Positions 27,607 to 37,900 of a stretch of 64,000 bases of DNA are shown here, piece after piece. Location: NCBI RefSeq assembly GCF_036588685.1, contig NC_086376.1, positions 60,907,166-60,971,165 on the forward strand, in the 5' to 3' direction. This DNA is from Mytilus trossulus (Eukaryota > Mollusca > Bivalvia > Mytilida > Mytilidae). The stretch's first letter is position 1, and each line of letters begins with the position of its first letter. The notes under the pieces were generated by a model that was not told the origin of the DNA, searched no databases, and was given only the letters and a program-made list of their open reading frames with translations. Both the position numbers and the translations under genes were made by a program.

Positions 27607-28843
27607 TCTTAATTTTATTTGAAAAAGTAAATGTATTTTAATTTAGCGGCTGTATATACAAATTCAATATGAACAAACCGGGGATGAATGGATGAAATGG
27701 TGGCTTCTAAACGTCCAGTGGCAGTTATTACAAGCAATTCAGAATTATAGAAATAGATAAAGCCACTTTGTTTGGTACGAGACCATATGCCGGGTATTCT
27801 AATATGCTTGCGCAAAAGTTAATTATAAGTATGTAGACCTGTAACTACAGCACCAAAACATGGTTCTGTGTGTCTAGTCTTTGATCTTACTTCCCATTAC
27901 GGCGTTTTAGTGGAGAAGCAGGAAACACAAATGTTCAAGTCTTCAAGGTTTGTCTGACAAATCATCGGGCCGACGACCTCAAGCACGACAGGTCCGAGAG
28001 TCTACGCTAAAATGACACATGCAGTGTGTAGAAATAGTGAGGGGTGTAATACTCCCAATAATTATTGTTCCAAACAATTTCAAAAATGTATTTTTAAATC
28101 GCCCGACAACTTGAAATTGTGTAGCGAACAATAAGGAACGTCGGCCGACATAAAAGGGATAGCGGACAATAACGGGAACGTTGGACCGTCCAAAAAAAAA
28201 AAACACACACCGAATGGTGTAGAAAAAAGGCACTGTACAATTCGCCTCACGTTGAAAAAGCAACTAAACATAGAAAAAACAACAGACACATTCAAACGCT
28301 TCAGTTTAGCATATCATTATAACTTATCTCCTCACTTAAGCTGCCAGTTATAAATCTATTGACTCTCCGACGGCGGTTCCTCAGTGCCGTCAACCAACAG
28401 TGAAATTATGAGTTGATATGAGTTCGCCTTATCATTATAAGGCTAAGCTATAATATTATTGTACATTATAACAAATCTTCATATGTTGAAACAACCCTTT
28501 TTCATCTTTTAAGAAGTATGGACAATCAGATCATACATATTCCTTCAGGCGTAGTGACATAAATATCATGTTGAGGCCAGCTTTTTTAGAAAAAGCTTTT
28601 ACTTGTCTTCTTCTTCTATATATTTCCTTCCAATTATGGAACTCCTCAACGGATAGTATCCAAGTGGAGAGTTAATAAAAATTGTACTTCACTGAATTTG
28701 AAACCCTGAAAGTTTTCCACAATTCACCTTTTTTTTCCACTATAGAAACTTTCGGAATTTCAGTGTCACTCCGGGTTTTCTTTCGATTTCCAATTGTTTT
28801 AGTACTTCCGGATAAACAATAACATGTGATCAGGAAATCGACG

Positions 28844-28931
28844 ATGTTCAAAGTTATTGAACCTTGTTTTTCTGCTTTAAAAAAATATTTCCTGCTTTTT
28901 CTACTTGTTATTATCATAAAGTCGTCTTCAG
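28844..28931 (+). CDS. GBA1: GBA1 exon 1: start codon and signal peptide
   Basis: ATG at 28844. The exon encodes [14 protein letters not shown] followed by the hydrophobic core [13 protein letters not shown] and then SSS, a classic secretory signal. The donor is GTATAC at 28932, phase 1. This phase fits exon 2 (G + AG = Glu), giving ..[16 protein letters not shown] chose it because it is the only upstream exon I saw that fits phase, signal peptide and position. The donor GTATAC is not a strong consensus. Confidence 0.8.
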
Positions 28932-31900
28932 GTATACCTAATTCGTTTTGAAATCATTCGATTATTGAGATTTTCTACAATATTAATATCTAAAGAGTAA
29001 AGTTCACGTAAAACCACAGGCACTTGTAACCTTGGGTTTTAACTTTTGCCAGTTTTGGTTGATTTGTTTACCAAATATTATAACTAACACAACTCAGAAA
29101 TTTTAATCGTTGAACTATGGGTCAAACTTTGGCATTATCAAGCCCTTACATCCAAATGCCTTTAGGGATTATTGGAGCAGCTTTGGTTGGGGTTTATATT
29201 TTGGTGGCAAAGGGGGAATAACTCTATTTGATATTTCAAACAGTGTCAATCCTAGACACTAGCTGGTGGTTGCAGTCTTGTAATTGACTGCTCCATAGGC
29301 TTACATGTTAAACAGCTGATCTTTGAAAATAAAAAAATAAAAAATGCTACATAGAAAAAAAAAATCATGTTCATATCATGTATGTACTAATGTGAAATTG
29401 TGATTTAATCGAAAAAAAAGGGGGTGTTGCCACGAAGAATAAAAAGTTACGCAATCCTGAAGTCAAAACATTGTTTTTCTACTTTCTGTTTGCTATTTTT
29501 ACTAGGCCGCACCACTGCCAGTAAACATGATATCCTTCCACTTTCCTGGATTGATATCCCCAAAAGATGCAAGATTTTTTTTAAAGTCTATATCTATCTT
29601 TCAATTCAGCATAAACCTATAATCAAACAGAAAAAATTGAGTTCTGAAAAAAATTCAGAAAAAAATGCACTATTTTGTTTCCCTCCATGTTTTGACATGC
29701 ACCGGAAATTGGAGTTGTAATATAAGACTGGTACCTGGTTTGTCACTGTTAATGAGGAAATGGGTTGAACAAATATATATGTAAAGATCTAGAGGTGTGG
29801 AAATGCTGTGCCTGATTTGTACTTTTGACCACCTTGAAAAGTGAAAAATTTATCTTGTCCGGGTTGCTAGTGGAAGAGTAATAAGAAATATTCAGGATAA
29901 TAGATAAGTTTTATAATATTACAGCATAGTATACAAATAACAATATAACATACTGACATAAGCTCTCATGAGCAAACATTACAAATTACACTTGACTTGT
30001 TTTTCAAGTTAAACAAACCAATAATGAACACCTTAAAAAACATTTATTCAAAGTTTGATTAATTTAGATACAAATTTGTAGTTTACCTTGTGACATTAGA
30101 TTTTATTATTTTAGAGAGTTTACCTTCTGACCCTGTGACAGTTAGATTTTATTATTTTAGAGAGTTTACCATGTGACAATTAGATTTTATTATTTTAGAG
30201 AGTTTACCCTGTGACAATTAGATTTTATTATTTTAGAGAGTTTACCATGTGACAATTAGATTTTATTATTTTAGAGAGTTTACCATGTGACAATTAGATT
30301 TTATTATTTTAGAGAGTTTACCATGTGACCAGAGAAGTTATGGACAGGGTTCTTATGTATGTGTTTGTAACTCCACCTACTGTGACAGAGTAGAATCTAA
30401 TGATCCCATTCCTAAAGGCAGATATACTGTGTACACTTCAAATAAAGAGGGATATCGTCTACTTAAAACCTATGGCCAGTTTAATTCCACCCCTTCTACA
30501 ACCAACAAAGGTAAAGTACAATTAAATTAATAAAATTTGACAAGTTTTTAACTGTTTTTATTTTGAAAAAAAATTGAACTGTAAGCAATCATTTAACCAA
30601 AAAATGCCAACAAAATAAACTTTTGAACAGACATTTTGAGGCATAGTAATTAGGATACATGTAGGTTATGATACAAATGTATCGTCTACATAAATATTTT
30701 CTAAAAATTTTACCTTGCATTAAATCTACCTAATATATGTAATTATAAATGCTTAATTTCACCATCAGTTTTTGCAATATCAATAAGCAACCAAAGCACA
30801 GATCTTTTTATTTAACCTATCTGAGATATAATCATGTTGTCTTCACGACAGAACAGTTCATATCTATTTTAAAGCAGGTTAACTTTCATAATACCTATTA
30901 TTATAAATTTGTATTACTAGTAAGTTGTATGCTAAGTTTCTTTATTCCAATGTTGATCTCTCCTTCTCCCGGATTAAGTTGAAAGAAGTTAACATGACAA
31001 TAGATATACAAATTTACAGATTTATCATTGTTGGGTTGATGTTTAGACGAGTCATGTATATATTTTGATATACATGTATCCATGTTATACTTACAAAAGA
31101 ATCTATTGTATTTATGATACAGGAATATTCACTATCAACAAAAATGTGACGTACCAGACCATGATTGGCTTTGGTGGAGCATTTACTGATGCTGCAGGGA
31201 TTAATATTGCTAGTCTGTCATCTGAAGCTCAAGAAAATCTACTCAAGTCTTACTATTCTCCTGAGGGTGAGTCACAACAAGAAAATCTACTCAAGTCTTA
31301 CTCTTCTCCTGAGGGTGAGTCAAAACAAGAAAATCTACTCAATTCTTACTATTCTCCTGAGGGTGAGTCAAAACAAGAAAATCTACACAAGTCTGACTAT
31401 TCTCCTGAGGGTGAGTCAAAACAAGAAAATCTACTCAATTCTTACTATTCTCCTGAGGGTGAGTCAAAACAAGAAAATCTACACAAGTCTGACTATTCTC
31501 CTGAGGGTGAGCCAAAACAAGAAAATCTACACAAGTCTGACTATTCTCCTGAGGGTGAGTCAAAACAAGAAAATCTACTCAAGTCTTATTATTCTTCTGA
31601 GGGTGAGTCAAAATCTACTCAAGTCTTACTATTCTCCTGAGGGTGAGTTAAAACAAGAAAATCTACTCAAGTCTTATTATTCTTCTGAGGGTGAGTCAAA
31701 ATCTACTCAAGTCTTACTATTCTCCTGAGGGTGAGTCAAAAAAATAAAATCTTACTATTCTCCTGAGGGTGAGTCAAAATCTACTCAAGTCTTACTATTC
31801 TCCTGAGAGTGAGTCAAAAAAATAAAATCTTACTATTCTCCTGAGGGTGAGTCAAGGCTCAAGAAAATCTACTCAAGTCTTTATATTCTCCTGAGGGTGA

Positions 31901-34900
31901 GTCTAGAACTTTAGATTTTAAAACCAGTTCTGTCATCTAAGGTCTGTTTACTCCTGGTAATTCAAAACCTGTGATACCTTTCAACCTTAGTAATACACTG
32001 TAGTTGATGTGTACAACAACAGGTTCAAGACTCCATTAAAATATACTGTCTTTGATTTTCTAACAACAAACCAATGCCATAAAACTTTGATTACCAGGAA
32101 ATTTTCGCATTAGACTGAATAAAAAGGGATGTGAAATTTGACCCTCAGCACAAGCAAATTAAAAATAGAATTACAAAACATCAATTTGGAATAAGTCTTT
32201 GATGTCAAGTACAAAAGCACCCTAATTATAAAAAAAGAAGATGTGGTAAATGTACATGTATGGTTGCCAATGAGACAACTCACCACAAGAGACCAAATGT
32301 CAAAGAAATTAACAACTATAGGTCAGTGTACAGCCTTCAACAATGAGAAAAGCCAAACCTGTATAGTCATTAAGTCAGATTATATAAACGATAAAAAAAC
32401 AAAAAACATATTGATTTTTTTTTTAAGAAACCCTTGTCTACATAGCTGATAAAGATTATAATCTATGTAGACATATTGATTAAGTTGACACTTGTATAGT
32501 CACTTTAAATTAATTATTTCTAAATTAAATTTAAATTTATTGCTGTACATGTATATAATTTTTAAACAGGTATTGAGTATACCGTGGGAAGAATACCAAT
32601 GGCTAGCTGTGATTTTTCAACACATCCATATTCCTATGACGACCATCCTGGAGATTTTATGTTACAAAACTTCTCATTGGCTGTAGAAGATTTAAAGTAT
32701 AAGGTGATTGTTTTTAAAATAAAATACGAAAACAATACAACAATTCTATTAATTTAAAAAGAATTGAAGTATATTATGTTGCTGAAAAAGACTGAACCAA
32801 GATTGGCTAAAGATGCAGCATGTTTAAATCCTTTCCCTAACTAATAGTGTAATAAATAAAATTTGTAATGAAAAAATAAAGGCTTAATTTTTTGCTGAAA
32901 ATTTTGTACCCACAAGCCACCTTAATATATCATGTTCTGTCAAAGTGAGATAGTGAGGAATATATACCTTAAATGTTCATTCAAAATGATTTGATTATAT
33001 TCCTTACCTGTTTCAGTTAAGTTGAACGTTGTCGTGTTAATAAATGAGTGCTCTCATAAACATCATGGAAACATTTACTGTAAATTCAAAAATATTGCTA
33101 TGTTTTTATTATTGGGAAAAATGCAACAGGGTTATAATCTAAATAATTTAAACTTGCATTTTGATTTTTCTTTTATGAATTATTATTAAACAGGTTGTTT
33201 TTTTGGAATATCGCAAAAATTAAAATCGCACTGAATTTGACAAAATGACAAAATTGCAATAATAAATGCACACAATAATTTCGGAATCTACAGTTACAGG
33301 TATTTGTTACCGAACATGTTAGGAAAACAGTTGTGGTTTTTATTTAGATTCCTTACATTATAGCAGCTCAGAAAATGAACAAAAGAAACCTGACTTTATT
33401 TGGAAGTCCTTGGAGTGCGCCTGCTTGGATGAAAGATAATCAAAACATGACAGGAAAGGGAAGTTTGATAGGAAAACCTGGAGGCAAATACTATAAAACA
33501 TGGGCTCAATATTTTGTCAGGTAAGAAGGTCAATGTATATTTTTGTCACAGGATGACTTCAATATACAAATTTAGATACAGACAAAAAAATATATTGATT
33601 TAATTGATTTAAGTGAAAATTCCTACCCAGCCATATATTTCATAGGAAAATCACAACCAATTTATTTACATTTCTAAGTTATCATAACATCATAATAGAC
33701 ATTAACCACATCGGATCATTCATATTATAAAAAAAATTGGAACACCTCATTAACAGACATCTTAATTGTAAATGACCATAAATTCCTACCCATTGATATA
33801 TTACATCAGTGAATTGCATCCCATTGATAAATTTGACATTCCAAAAAAGTTACCCATACCAGCAGCACATTGGTGTACACCTTCATGAAGAAAGAGACCC
33901 AATTGTGATTTAGAGCAACATGGCACATTCTAAACGAATATTCTAAGGAATGTACCTTGGAAAAAGAGAGAGTATGAGTCAGCTTTCAACCAATATCTAA
34001 TGGCATATTATAGGTAACAAAACTACATTGTAGTTATATCAAAATGATGTATAACATGACATTCAGAATACATTTTTTTTACCCCTTCCATTAACTGTAG
34101 ATTGTTTTGTTTAGCTCAACACAAGTAGTTTAATGCGGATTATTCTATTTTTTCCAAGTAAAAAATGTAAAGTTGACACCAAAATATTTAGCCCAAGTGA
34201 TTTAGAAATAATTTTGAATATCATTTAATTGGTATGTTTTATTTTTAGATTTTTACAAGAGTATGGTGAACATGGCATTGCTCTATGGGGTATAACAGCA
34301 CAGAATGAACCTTCGGATGGAAAAATTCCTAATTTCAAGTTCCAAGCTATGGGATGGACAGCAGCCCAACAAAGAGATTTCATTGCATTAGACTTGGGAC
34401 CAGCTTTAGAGAAAAATGGCTTTCAGTATATCAAATTAATGATACTAGATGACGCTAGATTCTTGTTACCTTATTGGGCAGAACAGGTTTGGCATTGAAT
34501 TTATTATGAATTCATAAAAAAAAAATGAAACTTTAATGCACATAAACTAGTGCCCTACTTTAGAGAGAAATAGAATCCAGCATAGTTTGTTAATCAGTCG
34601 GAAACCAGGTTGAAATAGAACAAAAGAATCGAAGCTTTTTAGAGAAGGCGATAAATGTTTACTGTATTGTTTACCATAGTGACAAAATTTTTAAAAGTTA
34701 ATAGAAACAAACAAAATTTCAATTTTCTTTTCAATTACGAGGTGTTTTATTTTGAAATTCCATTTGCATAAGTTTTCAAGTTATCTAGTTCATAGTTAAG
34801 CAGAGCAATTAGATATCAAGTCGACGACATGGGTATCTTCCAAGTTGGATGACAAAAATGCATAACCTCCGATTTTTTTGAAAAAATTACTTCGGATGAA

Positions 34901-37900
34901 AAACATATCAATCTATTAGTTCAGTAATTTAGTTCAGCAAAATTGGTAGCGCGTCATCCCTACAATGGCTTCCGTTTCTGCGATTGTGAAAATTAACTGG
35001 CATAATGGGGAGATAATTTTGACAAAGTAGGATCCTGACTGTTAATGATTGTAGATGGTGCAATGTTCTTTTTACCTAGTGAAAGGTTTGACATTGAATA
35101 AATGATGAATTAAATTAAGCATGAACACTGTGGATTCATTTATTTTCGTGGATTAAGGTGTTACAGGCAAAATTGTCTTTCAATACTTTGGCTGAATAAA
35201 ACATTTAAAAACTGTATTAAAGTCGGACAAATTAATAATTATTTATCAATCTGTGGTACAAGTGTATAATCAATATTAACAAAACATGTGAACGCTTAAA
35301 CTAGAAACTGAGAAACTGAAAAAGTGGTGGAAGTCCCTAAATTTCTTTTAGATTAAATGACAATAGAAATGTAAAATATTTGCTTATCCTTCAAAACATA
35401 CAGCTTCACCAGAACAGGGTTTGGTCTTCTATTAACAAAAGTTCTATAAATTAATGTATTCTGTCACTGCATATAAAAGTTAGCATCACCGGAGATTACC
35501 TTTCAATTATAAAGTTCAATTGTTTCTGTAATGATAACACTAGGGAAAGTTCTGTAAATGGCTTTGGGAATAAAACTATCAATCAGACATATTAGTCACT
35601 AAAGTTCAATTCATAAACAGTTCTGCAGGTATTAATTAACCCTTATTTTATAGAAATAGATAAAATCACTAAAGTAAAATATTGTCAAATTTTGAGTCCG
35701 AACATAAAGAAAACTTATACATGTATTTTCATGGATATGTAATTTCATGGTTTTGCAAAGTGTGCTTAACAAGCCTATAGGTAATTTGTAATTTGTTGTT
35801 TGTTTTAAAAATGTTTAATTTCGTGGTTCACCCTTACCCATGAAATCCACCAAAAGTGGTATCCAACAAATGATAATAAATCCACAATAGCAGTGTATCG
35901 TAAGAAAATATACTTAATTTATATTGGATCAGTGAATAAGTTTATGTCACAAAGCAAACTCTTTGACATACCAGAGTAGACAACTACTAAAAACTCCCTT
36001 ACTTGAGCAATATGATAAAACTTTATTTTGCATGTAAGTGTTCACTGTAGATAATATGAGATTTAAGGATAATTGTTTTTGTTGATATTTTCAGGTATTT
36101 TCCAGTCCTGAAGCATCAAAGTATATCTCTGGAATAGCTGTCCATTGGTATGAAGACTTTATCACTCCAACTATAGCTTTATCTAGTACTCATCAAAAAT
36201 TCCCAGATAAATTTATACTGGCTACTGAGGCTTGTGCAGGATCTATTCTACCATTTGGTAAAGTTATTCTGGGAAGCTGGGAAAGGGCTGAAAGTTATGC
36301 ACATGATATTTTACATGTAAATTGTAATTTATAGATTGAAAGTGTGAAATTTTTTTTTACTTTAATCAGTATCTTTATAACAATAACATTATATTTACAG
36401 TATATGGAATATAAGATAATGCATTATTTCAACTTTTTCACAGCTGCACATTGGCTAATCCTTACATTGAAGAAGGAAAAAATTATCAGATCTATTTATA
36501 ATTTCTTGCAAATTAGACAGAAGCTGCTTTGATCAAAAGACAGTATATAATTGGATATTATGAAAAATTGATTATATTAAGAGAATACTTATTGCAATAT
36601 ATCACTGAACATCTGTGCCAAGAGTGCATGATACACCCTTATTATGTATATGGAAATTGTTGCAAAATTAAAATGGGTTACTGTAAATTCACAAATTATT
36701 GCATGGTTTTTATTATTGCAAAAATGCGACAAAGTTGTAAACGCAATAATTTAAGTTTGAAATGTTTTATATGAATTAAACAGGATTTTTCTAGAAATCG
36801 TAAAAATTGAAATCGCATTGAAGTCTAAAATTACAAAATCGCAATAATAAATGTTCATAATAATTTGTGAATTTACTGTATTTAGAAGTCATTTGATTAG
36901 AAAAATAAATGCAGATTCAATGACCTTAAAGACCTACCCAAAGTAAATTTCTCAAACAAACAAAAAAGAAATTTGACTCATTGTGAATTTTTAAAGGTAA
37001 ACACAGCAATGTAGCAACATTCTGCAACATGTGCATGGAAATAGTGGTAAGCTGGATATTGTGGTTATGTGGTGACTGACATTGGGTAATAGACATATGT
37101 GTGTCTAACAAAAAGAGGGGTATTGTACAATAATGTTCACACTCAGTACAGATTTATATTGACCTTATTTAAACCTGTATACCCACTGGAATTTACACTA
37201 TGAACTTTTTACCATGCACATCCAGAATTGTGAACACAATGTATTTTTAACAATCACCTTGTTTTTCTTTCAGGATGTCAATAACTGGGTTACTGGATGG
37301 ACAGATTGGAATATTGCATTAGATATGGAGGGAGGACCAAATTGGGTGAAGAATTTTGTAGACAGTCCCATTATCGTAAATGCAAAGGAGGATGAATTTT
37401 ATAAACAACCAATGTTTTATGCAATGGGACATTTTAGGTTTGTAATATTAGGATTAATCAATTTTATTAGTCTGATAAGGAATGGACATTAATTCTCCAA
37501 GAAGCCAGAGGTGTTTGTAAACATTTCATTCTAAAAATACACCAATTGCAATACAAGAATCATCCTGTATCCTTTATTTTCAAGCAGCAAATACATTACA
37601 TCTCTCTTTTAGAAACTTTATAATTTCTTTAATAAAGTTCCTGCATATCTACTGATATACGAAAATAAGGAGATTTGATATGAATCACAATGAGACAGCT
37701 TTCCACAAGAAACCAATGGATGAGAAATTAAACAACTAGAGATCACAGCAATGTGAAAAATCTGTAACATTTGAAAAGCTGTAAAAGACCCTAGCATGAC
37801 AAAATAAGAAATATTTATAAAGAGAAAGCTTATAGTCTGATTTATGATAGAATAACAAAGTAAAAAATAACAGACAGCAACCAACAACAACCACTAAGTT

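Larger units (their letters stand above)
22761..28600. other. Intergenic region between FGFRL1 and GBA1
   Basis: No protein-coding gene recognised. It holds a ~59-bp minisatellite (24825-25590), two repeats of the 'CTTTGACA' family (25590-25790 minus, 27424-27606 plus) and a relatively GC-richer patch at about 27950-28260 with no identifiable product. The last few hundred bases should include the GBA1 promoter and 5' UTR. Confidence 0.6.

Noticed and set aside
27979-28263. 94-codon minus-strand open frame upstream of GBA1
   Set aside because: No domain, a phenylalanine run from an A-tract, and no splice partners. More likely repeat-derived or promoter-proximal DNA.
29424-29720. 98-codon open frame with a hydrophobic start as an alternative GBA1 first exon
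   Set aside because: No donor with the needed phase gives a sensible join. The exon at 28844-28931 fits phase and signal peptide better.
31165-31728. 187-codon open frame overlapping GBA1 exon 3
   Set aside because: It is the other reading frame of the 48-bp array. It stays open only because the unit length is a multiple of three.
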